NCBI GenBank assembly: GCA_026413255.1 | Contig: JAOCZO010000029.1 | Span: 60,611-124,610 of the forward strand | Direction: 5' to 3' | DNA: 64,000 bases | Source of the DNA: Fereydounia khargensis | Taxonomy: Eukaryota; Basidiomycota; Ustilaginomycetes; Urocystidales; Fereydouniaceae | Shown: positions 1 through 11,904 of the stretch, piece by piece | Position numbering within the stretch: the first letter of the stretch is position 1 | Layout: every line of letters begins with the position of its first letter | Translations under genes and position numbers: made by a program | Notes under the pieces: model-generated | What the model saw: only the letters and a program-made list of their open reading frames with translations | Told to the model about the DNA's origin: nothing | The model's database searches: none

Positions 1-2
1 AC

Positions 3-959
3 GTACTTTCGTTGATCCTTGAGATGCCCCTTGCCAAACTCGAGTCGATGAGGTTGCCTGTCATCGAAGACGGACAGTGCTCGTCTGGCTCGAGGAGCTC
101 AAAGGCAGTCAAGCACTTGCAAAACTCGAGCAAGCAGCTTTACGTCGAGGTTCAAACCGCCCAAACTGCCGTCAAGGCAGCTCTCCATGTCATGGCTGAG
201 GATCAATTTGACAAGCCCTGCCATCTGGTCCTCGAGACAAACTCCCTCAGCACGTCCTATGCTCAGACCCGATCGGGCCAGCTGCTGTCGCCCACGTCGC
301 CTCTCTCTCCCCTCTCTCCCCTCTCTCCCGCCGATTCTAATTTCACTGCCACCGATAGCGAATCTCCCGAGGGTGGTGAGCCCCAGAAGCGGAAAGGCCG
401 CGCAAGGATGAGCCAGGAAAAGCGAAAGCGCCTTGCCAGACGACGTGAGAGGGAGGCACTCATTGCAGCCATGCAGTCGTACGCCAATGGTGGTCCGTCG
501 CCCCTCCTATCCCAACTTCCCAACATGTCGAGTCTACCCATGCTGCGACGCCCCTCTGCCTCGTCGAGCTCGGGCATGTCGTCTCCCAGGCTGGAGACGG
601 GACTTACGCTCAAGACCTCGTTCAGTCCCTGGTACGAGTCCTCAGAGCACCATGAGCGCGAGCTGCCTAGTCCTGCGCTCACGATTGGCAGCGTGGGGAC
701 TGAGAGCTCGCTCAACACGCCGCAGACATCGCCCTGCAAATCTGACTACTCGGCCCAGAGCCTCGACTCTGGACTGCTCCGCCTGCCCACGCTTGTGGTT
801 GAGCCCCCGTCTCCACAGCGACTGGGCCTCTACTCTGGAGCCCACGCCACGGGCTACAAGACCCACGGGCACGCCATTTCGCAGAAGCTCATGTACCAGA
901 GCCAATCGCATGACGAGGGAGCGTTCACTTACAATCGCCTCCCTCACCTGATTTCGTGA
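3..959 (+). CDS. C-terminal part of an unknown Ser/Pro-rich protein with a basic nuclear-localisation-like stretch
   Basis: The frame is open from the window edge to the TGA at 957-959, so this is the 3' part of a gene that begins outside the window; the first in-window ATG (24) need not be the start. The readable protein is about 319 residues. It contains an SPLSPLSPLSP run encoded by a 9-bp tandem repeat near 300-328. A strongly basic helical stretch follows (KRKGRARMSQEKRKRLARRR at about 380-445) that looks like a bipartite nuclear signal. The rest is low-complexity Ser/Pro/Leu-rich sequence with many SP sites. I recognise no domain. A nuclear regulatory protein is plausible from composition only; the product is unknown. 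About 385 bases of untranslated sequence separate it from the converging zinc-knuckle gene. Confidence 0.6.
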   Translation, partial: VLSLILEMPLAKLESMRLPVIEDGQCSSGSRSSKAVKHLQNSSKQLYVEVQTAQTAVKAALHVMAEDQFDKPCHLVLETNSLSTSYAQTRSGQLLSPTSPLSPLSPLSPADSNFTATDSESPEGGEPQKRKGRARMSQEKRKRLARRREREALIAAMQSYANGGPSPLLSQLPNMSSLPMLRRPSASSSSGMSSPRLETGLTLKTSFSPWYESSEHHERELPSPALTIGSVGTESSLNTPQTSPCKSDYSAQSLDSGLLRLPTLVVEPPSPQRLGLYSGAHATGYKTHGHAISQKLMYQSQSHDEGAFTYNRLPHLIS

Positions 960-1345
960 AAACCTGTCGTGTCATCACATTTCGTCCTGAAGTAACAGCG
1001 GCCGTCCGAAGTAGCACCCGGGGCCCGCACTCGCAACGCCAAACGATACCCCCCTTTTCTGTCTTGTTTTGGACGGATGAACAAGCCCGTCCTTGATCCT
1101 TGTCGCCGTAGTCATCTCGATAGCAGCTATTTCCGTCTATCTACTATACTCATATCGAGCCGTCAAAGAAAAGCATACCATGCATGAGAACATTACGGTT
1201 TCGCAATATTCAATCGCAATCAAAGTCATACCGTTACGCATGAGGGAGAGATAGATAGATTGAGGAACTCCTGATTGCGCTATGAACTTGTCCTGCACAA
1301 ATCCTTTGTATTCCGTCTGTGCTTGCGGTGTGGCTAGGGGAATCT

Positions 1346-2248
1346 TTAGGCAGCCAGACCAGCGTTGGCAGCGGCAGCAGGGGCAGCGGCAGCCTGAGCC
1401 TCGGGGCAGTCACGGGCGATCTGTAAGCGATGTGTCGAGTCAGTGTGTTGTAGAAGAGAGAAGAGTGACTGGACTGGGGGAGGGTTGAGGGGACACTTAC
1501 GTGGCCGACCTTGTTGCACGTGTAGCAGGTCTTGGGCTTGCGCACGACGGCAGCGGGGATGACGGGGGCCTTGCAGTCGCGTGCAAAGCTGTGAACGAGG
1601 AGAAGAGAGAGGAATACCGAGTGTCAGTCTGAGTGTGATTGTGAGAGGGAGAGGGGAGAGCAAACGTACTGGTTGAGGCCGTTGCAGCGGTGGCAACGGA
1701 CGACCTTGGCAGCGGCGGCGGCCGGGGCGGCGGGTGCACCTACGCTAGGGCAGTTGCGAGCGATGTGGCCAACTACACCGCAAGTCTGCAGTGCCTTTGG
1801 TTCAGTATTTGGCCAAGAAGGGTATGGAGGGAGGTGAGGTTTACGTACGTAGCAGGGTCTACCGGCGGGACCGGCAGCAGCGGCAGCGGCGAGGGTGGGG
1901 CAGTCGGCCTTGATGTGGCCCTTACCGCCACAGCCGTAGCACTGCTTGGTGTCTGCGGTGCGCGGAGCTTCGCAGGCAGACGACTCGTGGCCAGCCTCGA
2001 GACAGTTGAAGCATCGGCGCTCGCTGTACGAGCAGTTCTCGGCCAGGTGTCCAACTAACAAGCAGCCATGGATGGGGTCAGTTTGAAAGGTCCTTGTACA
2101 AGGTCAAGGGTCGAGTAGGGTCGAAAGACTTACGCTGTCCGCAGCTGCAAGTCGGAGCAAGGTTGAGCGAGCTTTAGTATGGTAATGAGAAGGAGCACAG
2201 AGTAGGTGGGTGGACTCACACATAGCAACCACGACGTCGGAAAGCCAT
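1346..2248 (-). CDS. GIS2: CCHC zinc-knuckle nucleic-acid-binding protein (GIS2/CNBP/Byr3 type)
   Basis: Six exons on the minus strand: 2220-2248, 2134-2144, 1849-2054, 1670-1785, 1501-1588 and 1346-1420. The start ATG is at 2248 and the stop at 1346. Joined, they encode six C-x2-C-x4-H-x4-C knuckles, for example CYVCGQLGHLAENC, QCYGCGGKGHIKADC and CYTCNKVGHIARDC, separated by Ala/Pro-rich linkers. Yeast Gis2 and animal CNBP have seven knuckles, so this is a slightly shorter family member. Family knowledge: these bind single-stranded nucleic acids, associate with ribosomes and influence translation. The intron placement is well constrained because every junction restores a knuckle; exon 2 is only 11 nt and supplies V-C-G-Q of knuckle 1. 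The head faces the 3' end of the AP-2 gene. Identification is secure at family level; the exact orthologue is inference. Confidence 0.88.
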
Positions 2249-2662
2249 TTTTGGTGAATACTGTCCAATAGCTACAACTTCAGGACCACAACTGCGTCTT
2301 GGTCTTCCTTCTTCGTCTTCTTCGTCGTCAACTCGACTCCTCGGTCCGTGTCCTTGAGGATTGCGTGAGTGTCAAAAAGCAGAATGGAGGTGAGATGGTG
2401 AAAAGGAAGGAAGGATGGTGTTCCGTACTCACTCTGCGGTAGGGTCGGGTGGAGGCGTGTGACCTTTCTTGCTCTCTCTCTCTCTCTCTTTCCGTCTGAG
2501 TTACCTTCCTTCACTTGTGTGTCTTTCCCCTCTTCCAGTTTTGTGGGCACGCGACACACCACTGACTGTTCGAAATTGGTATGCACTCGCGACTTGCTTG
2601 ACAAGCGAGGGACACGCCAGAAAATATTCATCAATGCTGAAAATGCTTGCTGGATACAGAAT
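2249..2662. other. Intergenic region with a CT microsatellite
   Basis: This stretch of about 410 bases lies between the zinc-knuckle start and the AP-2 alpha stop. It should hold the leader and promoter of the former and the 3' untranslated region of the latter. A (CT)9-like tract lies at about 2472-2489. No gene is seen. Confidence 0.6.
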
Positions 2663-5600
2663 CTACAGTTTCTCCTGGTCTACCCCAAGCGCAGACACGA
2701 GCACTCGCAGCACCTCCGCCGAGACCAGGTCATTCGTCGCCCGCACCGTCAGGCGCGCAAGCTTGGCATCCTTGTTGGGCTCGAGACGCAGCAGGCAGCC
2801 TACCTTACCAGCCGTCGCCATGTGCAGCACGCCTGCTCCCACCACGTTCAGTGCGTTCGGGTCGATGCCATCAAGCACCTGCATCCGAGATCCACCCACA
2901 ATCTTGCGCATACGCTGCACATCCACTTCCCCACTGCTCGACAGCTTGAACCCAAAGATCTTTTGAGCCTCGCGTGGCGCTCCACCAATCTGTCGCCATC
3001 GCTCAAAGTAGTCGCCCGAGCCAAGCTGCACTGGCTCAATAAACCTCGTCACCAGCACCGGCAGTCGAAGAGTGATCTCCTGCAGTGATCCCGCAAGGTA
3101 AGACAGCTTGAGCACAGGTGGCTTGGTGAAAAAGTCCTTGCACTCGACCTGCACCACGTGCTGTACCTGCGTCATGCCACCAAGCACGTTCGTCGGGATC
3201 TTTGGTACGCTCACCGACAGCGCTTCTGGCTCCTGCGATCGCACTGCAATCGTGAAAGAGTTCAAGTTGACCGCAATCTTGTTGCCAAAGTAGAGCGCCA
3301 GTCGACCCTGGTGTCCGTGATACTCAGTCTTGAGTCCAATCTGGATTTGGCTGTCTTCGTACAGCACACCCTCTGAAGAGAAGCAGAGCCGTTGAAAGTG
3401 TTTCTCTGCTCCAGGCGTGACTACCACCGATTCTAGTGCTCTTGTTGGCTGGGACGTCTCCTCTCCAATCAACGGTCGTCCAGGGGACACTCCGCCGTCG
3501 TCGAGGCCGTTCGCGTTCATATCCAGCCCCTCGAGTCCGGCGAGGATGTCGTCTTGCCCGTTGGCCGATTCCGATCCCAGTGGTTCCCCGGCATTGACCA
3601 CTGTTCCAGCTGTCCTTTGTCCAGCCGGGATTACGGTGGCCAAATCGCCACCAGTCGGCATCGCACCTCCGTTTGCTTTGCCCTTCTTGAGGCTTTCTTG
3701 ACGCGCCTGGTCTCGATCCCGGTTCGAGTCCTTTCCGCCAATTACCCAAGTCCTCTTGTCCTCAGTGTCTCCATGCTTCTTGTGCAGACGGCTCAAAAGC
3801 AGCGATGACTTTTCCGCAAATGGCGGCATCTCGTCACAAACAGCTTGAAGCAGATCGTCCGTTGGAAGCTCGGCAAGCGCCACGTACTCGCAAGCTCGTT
3901 GCTGCAATTCAGCGTCCAACACATGGCGGTATCGGTTGAGCACGTAAAGGATCTGCTCGCGGATTTCCGGGAACAGGTTGAGCCACTTGATGTACGTCGA
4001 CAGAAGCATCGCCCGCGTCGCTTGCGAACAGAGATGCGACCGTGAATGAAGCGTGTGGAACTGTTCGATAGGACTTGCACCCCCCTCATTCGCAATCAGA
4101 TGTCCAAACTCCCCGAGCACGTAGCCTGTAGGTGCGAGAGAATGACAGGCCACTTGATCAGTAAGACTGGTGACGGTACCTTGTTCTTTGCTCGACTCTG
4201 GTACTCACCTCCCACCTTGATAAGGTTCTCGTGACAGGATGGCGACTTGAGATGTTCCAGCACCTTTCGAGCGGCGTATTCTTGCACGTCCTCATTGTTC
4301 AGTACAATCTGAACCACCCGATACCACACCTCCTCGCTGACATGGTCACCGGCCGAGCTGATCAGGCGCAGGATCGTATCAACGTACCAAGTGTACTCTG
4401 TGGCAAACTTTTCGGTAAGGATGGCAATCTTCAAAACCATCTCCTCCCTGAGCGCATAATCCGCAATCTGGAGGTACTTGAGCAGCTCCGAGACGATCAC
4501 CTTGGCATTCGTCACGTCACACATGCTGTAAAGTAGATCCAAGCCCCTCCGTCGCACACTAATGTCCTTGTCTCTCAGAGACAGAATGATCGTGTCTTGA
4601 TGCATTTTGATTGGCTCGAGCGATTCCGCATAAGCCGCAAGATGGGCCATAGTGTCGAGACCAAGGTAGCGGACATTAGTCTCTCGGGACATGATAAAGC
4701 GGCCGAGCAGCACTGAAGCCTTAGCAACTACGGGTGACTCTGTATCGAGCTGGATCGCGAGATTGATCGCCTCGAACAGAACCGCATTCTGCGCGTTGTT
4801 GTGCTGGATGTTCTTTGGCGTATCCTGAGAATTGTTGATGATCGTGTCCAAGACATTCTGGATTGTAGCATTGAGCGTGGCATCGCCGGAGGGCGGATAG
4901 TACTGCAAGAGACGCAGAAGCTTGACTTGAAGCCAAGGGATCGGGATCTTGTAGTAGACGTATTCGCTTGTGAAATCGTTCTCGACGACAATTTTGTAAA
5001 GCCTGGCGACAGCCTTCTGGTAGGAAGTCTGGAAGGCCTCGGCGTGATCTTGGGCCATGGCCATCACAAGACTGGTGACAGCCAATGCAACTCCCAAGTC
5101 TTCATCGTCCATGATGGCGATAATTCGGAGAGCCCAATCCTCAGCAGGTATCACCTCGGGATGCTTTCGATAAAGCCTCAGAAGGGTCAGGGCAGCTTTC
5201 TTCTTGACAAAGCTCCGAGATGTGGGCGAGATGAGAAGCCTATGCACGTCACTTGCGAGTGCTTCTGCCATCTCCTTGCCACCAATGTTGGCGATGGCAT
5301 GCAGAGCTAGACAGTTGTTGAGCTCGTTCATGTCGTCCAGGTCCTTACGAATCGAATTTACGACAAGTCGGACGAGATCAGAGTTCTCGTGCATGAGAAC
5401 AGTGATGGCAAGATAGCCAATCTGCTTCTCAGAGTACTTGGGACTAGCAATAAGGTTGACAGCCTCCATGTGGCCAATGTCGACTTGGTACCCGAGGATG
5501 TAGGTGAACACGATCTTGGACAGGTATTTCTTCTTTTGGTACCCATCTAGCTGGCCCTCTTTGAATTTTTGACGAATGTGCGCCATCTCCTTGTTGATTC

Positions 5601-5691
5601 TCTTCTCTTCCAGCTCGCGGACTCGACATGTTCGGAGGTCCGCGATGTACTGGGTGAGACCTTTCATCTGGGAGGTGGAGTTGGAGTTCAT
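2663..5691 (-). CDS. APL3: AP-2 clathrin adaptor complex subunit alpha (alpha-adaptin)
   Basis: Two exons, 4209-5691 and 2663-4125, join at VGG/YVLGEFG and encode 981 residues, very close to the roughly 940-980 typical of alpha-adaptins. The N-terminal trunk (about residues 1-600) is an armadillo-like solenoid with the family hallmarks KKKYLSKIVF, GHMEAVNLIASPKYSEKQIG and LRLLQYYPP. A polar hinge (about 640-720) follows. The C-terminal ear (from about residue 745) includes ALYFGNK, an FFTKPP element and YFERWRQIGG. The protein is the large subunit of the AP-2 heterotetramer, which links cargo and PIP2 at the plasma membrane to clathrin in endocytosis. The start at 5691 was chosen because it gives MNSNSTSQMKGL before the conserved GLTQYIADLR; the Met eight residues later is an alternative. 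No defect is seen. Confidence 0.97.
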
Positions 5692-6582
5692 CTTAGGCGA
5701 CTCAGATCTGAATCGACCTCACAATGGAAGGTTCCCTTTTCTCCAGATGCCTCGTATGTTCTTATGAGCGGCCCTTCGGCGAGTCGAGGATGATTGTAGA
5801 CCAAGTATCGTGGTTGAAAAGGTTCCCGCCTCGTGTCTCAAGCTGAAGTCTTCAGAGCTGGGTTGACAGCGGAGGCGGTTGTAGTGCAGGAATGCAGCGT
5901 AGGGCAAAAAGATGTGATGAACAAAGGGTCGTGGTAAAGAAAGAAAGAAAGGGAAGGGAAAGTGCTGTCGTTGCTCGTCGAAAAAAGGGTGCGGGAAGGG
6001 GAGAGAGGCGCGAGAGCGGGGCGAGAGCAGCACTGCAAGTTTGGGTCCGTGCTCCACACAAACACTCACCTCCCCTTTGTTACTCAGCCCTCAACTCCTC
6101 ACGCCTCCCTCACCAGCTCTCCTCGGAGCCGTGCAGCCAATTCCTCGGCATTTCATCGACACCCCAGGTATTGGAAACACATGTGGCAATGTAACAATGA
6201 AACACAGTATTGACGCAACTCAGACACACTCCGCTACGACGACCACCACCATGTTATGGAAAGAAGACTGAATTTGGATGCATCAAAACAAAAAGATGAG
6301 GGGAAGCTCAGAGTTTACATGCACCAATTTGATCGGGCCATCCTCGAGCCTTGTCACGATCAGCAGAGGAGCAGCCAAGAAGAGTTTGGGAAAGAAGGGA
6401 AAAACGTCTTCAGGTTACCTCTCGCGCTGCGCTGCAATGCTTGAAAATGGCCATCGATCGTCCGGAAACGGAAAACCCCCACATCTCCAATCAAGCAGTG
6501 AGAAGGGAGGCCAAAAGGAGAGACAAGGAACGAATACCCAAACGCCCGACAGCTTTATCTTTTCTTCGGTATCATGTCCCGT
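5692..6582. other. Intergenic region (AP-2 leader and 14-3-3 trailer)
   Basis: About 890 bases between the AP-2 alpha start and the 14-3-3 stop. Short ORFs occur in all frames but none carries a recognisable domain. It probably contains the AP-2 promoter and leader and the 3' untranslated region of the 14-3-3 gene. Confidence 0.5.
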
Positions 6583-7804
6583 TTAGGCAGCCTCCTCGCC
6601 CTTGGTCTCACCAGCAGCGGGGGCATCGGCGGGCGCGGCCTCCGAGGGCTTCTCAGAGTCCTGCATGTCCGAGGTCCAGAGGGTAAGGTTGTCACGCAGA
6701 AGCTGCATGATGAGCGTCGAGTCCTTGTAGCTCTCCTCCGAAAGCGTGTCGAGCTCAGCGATAGCGTCGTCGAACGCCTGCTTGGCAAGGTGGCAAGCGC
6801 GGTCAGGGCTGTTCAAGATCTCGTAGTAGAAGACGGAGAAGTTGAGCGCAAGACCAAGGCGGATGGGGTGCGTAGGGGGGAGCTCAGTGACAGCAACGTC
6901 CGAAGCAGCCTTGTAAGCCTCGAGCGACTTGTCGGCAGAGTCCTTGCGCTTGTCACCAGTGGCGAACTCAGCGAGGTATCGGTGGTAGTCACCCTTCCTG
7001 TCAATTAGTAGGGGACGTATCCAAAGTTGGTGTTAGTGAAAAGGTGTCTATCTCAACGTCTAGGAATTTGCATTGTCACTCACATCTTGTGGTAGAAGAC
7101 CTTGCTCTCACCCGAAGCAGCAGAGGGGATAAGGTGCTTGTCAAGAACGTCAAGAATGTCCTCGCAGATCTGAGCAAGCTCCGACTCGATCTTCTCGCCT
7201 GCAGACAGAAAGAAAATACACACATATTTGGGTTCAGATCACGCCCGCAGTCTGGGAGAGAATACGTGCAGGAATGCGAGCTTACTCACGGTAGGTCTTG
7301 ATCATGGCAACCTGGGCCTCGTTGCCCTTGGACTCCTCCTTCTGCTCGATAGAGGAGACGATCCTCCAGGACGCACGGCGGGCACCAATGACGTTCTTGT
7401 AGGCAACCGAGAGAAGGTTCCTCTCCTCAACGGTGAGCTCCTGGTCGGACGAAGCGACGCGCTTCATGTTCTCGACCATCTCTGTCGGGACGAATGAAAG
7501 TGATGACAATGGTGGTGAGAACATTGACGTCTCATAAAAATAAAGCCTGATCCCATCACCGATTCAGCGGCGCATTTTATGCCGAAAAGGCACAAAGTAA
7601 CGCTGAAACGTGGCGTTTGACTCCTTCCTTCTGACACTTGCGAGGCTTAAAGCCTCCCGAGGACCAGGAAAGAAAAGGGAGACCGGATTGCTACCCTGGG
7701 AGAAGCAAGGAAAATTGGCACGAAGCAAGGTACTTACCCTCGTATCGCTCAGCCTGCTCGGCGAGCTTGGCAAGGTAAACAGAGTCCTCACGCGATTCCG
7801 GCAT
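6583..7804 (-). CDS. BMH1: 14-3-3 phosphoserine/threonine-binding adaptor protein
   Basis: Four exons, 7738-7804, 7290-7481, 7084-7198 and 6583-6997, encode 262 residues, the normal 14-3-3 length. The start reads [20 protein letters not shown]. Both family signatures are present: [11 protein letters not shown] in exon 2 and [20 protein letters not shown] in exon 4. The intervening sequence ([38 protein letters not shown]) is canonical. The C-terminus is an acidic, Ala/Pro/Glu-rich tail as in fungal Bmh proteins. 14-3-3 proteins are dimeric cytosolic adaptors that bind phosphorylated clients in signalling, cell-cycle and metabolic control. All splice junctions restore conserved sequence (for example TYR/EKIE), so the model is reliable. 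The symbol is the yeast orthologue name; the organism may use another. Confidence 0.97.
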
Positions 7805-9730
7805 TGTGACGTTTATGGGTTGGGTAGAAAAAGTTCTGGAAGACAGACGAGGATTGGAGATGAGTCAGTTGGTCAAATAATCAGGAGAGGACATATCGGT
7901 GGGTTGCAGGTGGCAACCGTGCTGGAATCAACATGGCCTAGATCGACAGCCACAAAGGAGGCAGGTCGAGGCAGCACGGAGAGGAGAGTACCTCGATGCC
8001 ACCGTAGCATATCTGAGACTGAGCTGGACAGGCGAGGCGGCCCCGTGGCTGAATTTGGAGCGACCGGCCTAGGAAGCGCATGGACCGACCAAAGCCGAGG
8101 GCGTGTGACGGTGAGGGCGGCGGCTGGGTGAAGGCGATACCGCAATGGGAGATGAATACGAAGGAGACAGAAGATACTCACTCAAAGGAGGTTTGTAGGA
8201 TGGAAGAGGGAAAGGTTGACGGGGTCAAGTCAAAAACGGGATGAGAGAGTGTGATGTGGTTATGATAACAAGGTGTGCGAGCGACAGTTTACTGGAAAAG
8301 CGTAGGGAGAGGGGGGGACGGACCAGGGGGGAAAGAGGACCAAGGGCGACGGAAACGGGGCAGGGGGGAGGAACGAAGAGGGCAGACAGGCTCGCGGCCA
8401 GCTCACACGCGCATCCTCACGCACGCATGCACGCACACTCTCAACACGCAAAGGGCGAGATGTCCAGCGAAACACGACGGCCGTCGCTGGCTCTGGCTCT
8501 CTCCTCATTCAAGCTACGGTAGCTGTAACACAGATCACACCAACGCAAGACGCAAAACGCACTCTGCACAGCGCACTCTGCACACTACACTCACTCCATA
8601 GACGCTCCTGCTTGTGCTGTCGCTGTGTCTCTGCCCCTGGCAGGCGGCGGCGGCGGCGGCGCGGCGGGCGCGTTGGGAGATGAAACCGCCAGGGCCTGTG
8701 CGTTCTCACGAAACACACCATTCAGCGAGGCACGGAACAAGCTGTACGCGAGCCGTACGCAACTTTCGCCGAGGCCGACAACCGCTAGCAGCGCAACTTA
8801 CTCACACCAGGCCGGGGGCGGACGGGCGCGGGCTGCTTGCTGCAACAGAAGGGGAGGCGCGCATTGAGAAGGAAAAGAAACGGTTGGAAGGCGATCGAGC
8901 CAGCGAAACACACAGTTGCAAGCCGTTCGGTTCTGTCAAGGAGTGATGGGCGTGTGCATCTGCGTCAGCTTAGAGACAAAATGCCAGCAGCACACATCAC
9001 AGCGCTTGGGAGTGCGGCTGGCCAACGCGTTAGCGGATGGGATCGCGCGTCTGCACCGCATCACATCAGTCTCGTCTCGACTCGTCGGTGCGTCAGAGGG
9101 AAGAAGTGAGAGACGGGGGTGGCCTGGGCGTCGTCGTCGCGCCTCCGCTTGGCCAAGGTTTGTGTGGTGCGTCAGCGGACGCGGCCCCAAGCGCGAAGCG
9201 CGAAATCTTCCAGGCTCCTTTCCCCCTCGCCGAGCCCTCACCGCCTGCTCCACGTGGAAATTGGCAGGGAGAAAAAAAAAACCCTGAACCCACATCCTGA
9301 TTTCAATCCAGATGGACAAAATCTCGTCGCACTTTCCATGCCAAATGCCCTTTGTGAGCGATTTTTGTCAAAATTCGCACGAGTCAAGAAGGACGACTGG
9401 TTTTTCGGATCCTCACCGGGCCTGACGACACTGACAGCTTGGCACGTGACACTTAGAAGGTAGCGGAACTCTTTCGTGACAGGCAGACATTGGCAAAGGC
9501 ACACTGACCAGGGTACACGGAGTAGGACCAGACTGTTGTCCAACACTTCAGCGCGGCGCACGGCAAGAGAGACAGATGCGAATGAAGAGGAGAACAACAC
9601 AGTCATTAGTAGACGACAAGAGGCGCTTGAAAAACCTGTATGCAGTTGGTATTGGTACGAGGTGGAAATGAAGCCCGCATAGGCATTCACATCAGTGGCA
9701 TGATTAAAAGTCAGGCGATGGGTAATTAGT
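7805..9730. other. Long 5' region of the 14-3-3 gene with microsatellites
   Basis: About 1.9 kb between the 14-3-3 start and the Ran stop, without a recognisable coding region. On the minus strand there are good splice-like signals: a GTGAGT donor near 8180 and a TTCCAG acceptor near 7840. The 14-3-3 transcript may therefore have a leader intron; this is inference. A (GGC)n tract lies at about 8644-8661 and CA/GC-rich imperfect repeats at about 8405-8450. Several short ORFs here look like composition artefacts. Confidence 0.45.
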
Positions 9731-10829
9731 TTAGAGATCGCCGTCGTCCTCGTCGGGCAGAGGAGCAGCAGCAGCCTATTCATCGGGAGGGAAAGAAAGG
9801 GAAAATAGAGAGCAAGCAAGTCAGTTGGCTCGAACACCAAAGAAAGCAGGATCAAGCGTAGCCTGGCAGAAAAGTCACTTACAGCCTCGAGCTCGGCGTT
9901 GTACTGAGCCATAAGCTGCTCGTCGACCTTGACCTCGGGGGGAGCAAGGGCAGGGGCAGCGACAAACTCGAGAGTGGGGTTGCCAACGAGCTTGCGAGCG
10001 AGCCAGAGGAAGGGCTTCTCGAAGTTGTAGTTGGACTTGGCCGAGATCTCAAAGTACTGGAGGTTCTTCTTGCGGTGGAAGGTGACGGCGCCGGTCTTGA
10101 CCTTCCTCTCCTTGACGTCGACCTTGTTACCGCAAAGAACAATGGGGATGTTCTCGCAGACGCGCTCGAGATCACGGTGCCAGTTGGGGACGTTCTTGTA
10201 GGTGATTCGGCTGGTCACATCGAACATGATGATACCGCACTGTCCCTGGATGTAGTAACCATCACGGAGACCACCAAACTTCTCCTGTCCGGCAGTGTCC
10301 CAGACGTTGAAGCAGATGGTACCAAAGTTGGTGTGGAACTGAAGGGGGTGGACCTCGACACCAAGGGTGGCTATAGCAGTGAACAAGGACGGCGATTAAA
10401 TTGGTCAGGACGGAAGAACGCGGATTGGTAGACATAGCATGGTGACCTGTACTTACCGATGTACTTCTTCTCGAACTCTCCAGTCAAGTGGCGCTACAAG
10501 CAGAATGTCAGGAAAGAAAGAGGGCGCAAGGGTCAGTGTCCATTTTTGAGTGGCGGTCGGCCTTGGATCAAGAGCCTCGGATGGCCGGGCTGTCGCTCTG
10601 ACTTACCTTGACGAAGGTGGTCTTTCCTGTACCACCGTCACCGACTAAAGTAGGAGATGAAAAGGGTCGAAACGGTCAGTAACACAAGCAGGGATCGGGA
10701 CATTCTCCCCATCCCCCCAACCGCCTCGATTGTGGCGTGAATCAAAAAAGGCGATCAAAGGGAAATGGGAGCAACCAACTCACCGAGGACGAGCTTGAAG
10801 TTGGGGATCTCTTGCGCGGGAGCAGACAT
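9731..10829 (-). CDS. GSP1: Ran-family small GTPase (nuclear transport)
   Basis: Five exons: 10784-10829, 10607-10644, 10457-10493, 9883-10370 and 9731-9775, encoding 217 residues. Visible motifs are the P-loop GDGGTGKTT, switch I ending [22 protein letters not shown] (G3/switch II), NKVD (G4), [18 protein letters not shown] (G5 region) and the acidic Ran tail ending DEDDGDL. The tail is built by the last 45-nt exon, which has to be spliced on, because reading through the intron gives an unrelated extension. Ran drives directional nucleocytoplasmic transport and spindle assembly through its RCC1-generated GTP gradient. Exons 2 and 3 are only 38 and 37 nt. Upstream, a probable leader intron ends two bases before the ATG. 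Confidence 0.97.
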
Positions 10830-10831
10830 GA

Positions 10832-10923
10832 CTGTGAAGTTTTTTTTTGGGATGGATGGGTGGGAGAGGTGAAAAGGAAAGGTGTGTGAAAGGGAAAGGA
10901 TAGTATTGTATCTGCTAACTTAC
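10832..10923 (-). other. Probable intron in the 5' leader of the Ran gene
   Basis: On the minus strand a GTAAGTTAG donor (starting at 10923) and a pyrimidine-rich stretch leading to a CAG acceptor (10832-10834) bracket 92 bases. The acceptor lies two bases upstream of the Ran ATG. The motif quality is good, but no transcript evidence is available here. Confidence 0.45.
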
Positions 10924-11904
10924 GCCGACTAAGAAGGCTGACCGGGGTGACAGTTTCGACAGAGCTGCAGAGACTGTTGCTGTTCGTTTGTCTTCTCACA
11001 CAGCACCACGGCGGCGCGCGAGCCAAGCAACAGCTGCCGCCTCAGAGAGGAAAAAAAATCTGAGCAAGAGAGGGGGAAAAATTCGGCACTGCAGGAGGGT
11101 TGCGCTGCGGTGGAAACGGCAAAGGCCATGCGGAATGAAACGTGGACCTGATTCGCTTTATGGCAGCCCGTGTTTGACCAAAACAATTTGCCATCAATTC
11201 TCGATCAGCTTTTCTCTGTTCGATCATTTTGATTTGAGTCGGCTTGGATGCGATACGGAATGCAACACTACGCGAGGCGGCGCCCTCCACCTCCTTTTTC
11301 TTTTACGAGAGAAGGATACAGTAAGTTCAACACTCATGCCCTGGTCCTCGAGCGTTCAATGTTGCCCCTGGACAAGCTGGTCGTCGTGCTTCGCAGTATA
11401 ACAGCCGGCCAGAAGGGGCAGATTGAGATGAGCTCGTCTCTTTGGTCATCATGTAAACACTACAAATGAGTTAGGCTGACTAGCTTCTGCTGCATGATCA
11501 CCCCGTTTCGCGCCTTCAAGGAAGAGGCACGTGACCTGGAAGGTGTGGTCTTTGCTCGGGACCGAGATTCTCCGTTCCCATTTTTTTAAAGTGCGAAAAA
11601 AAAAAAAAAACTTGAAACTCGAATGTCAGAGAGTGAGGGTGAGCGTGCACGTGCGTGGCGCCTGCTGCAGGCAGACCAGAAGTGAAGAAGGAAAGGAAAA
11701 AAAAGTTGATGCAGACCCGCAACTGACAGTTGGGCTCACGATTTTTGTTCGGTCATCCTCCGCATCCGCTTGCACTTGCTGGTCGGCAAACAGCTTCTTC
11801 CAAGCTCACCTCTACTTTGAACCCTTTTCTTCCTGCCCAGATACGACCTCGACAGGTGACAGACAGCCTAGAGCTTCTGCCGCTTCCTACAATTACGCAC
11901 CATC
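10924..11904. promoter_or_regulatory. Divergent intergenic region between the Ran and RPA43 genes
   Basis: About 1 kb shared upstream by two divergently transcribed housekeeping genes. It contains a CACGTG palindrome at about 11528, a possible bHLH-type site, and an A-tract at about 11596-11610. No coding region is seen. A shared promoter is inferred from the layout only. Confidence 0.4.

Noticed and set aside
263-739. Antisense 158-codon frame over the first gene
   Set aside because: Shadow of the Ser/Pro-rich coding strand; no features of its own.
9238-9882. Long C-terminal extension of the Ran reading frame
   Set aside because: It reads through a clear GTAAGT donor; splicing to 9731-9775 gives the canonical DEDDGDL Ran tail, so the extension is intron and 3' flank.
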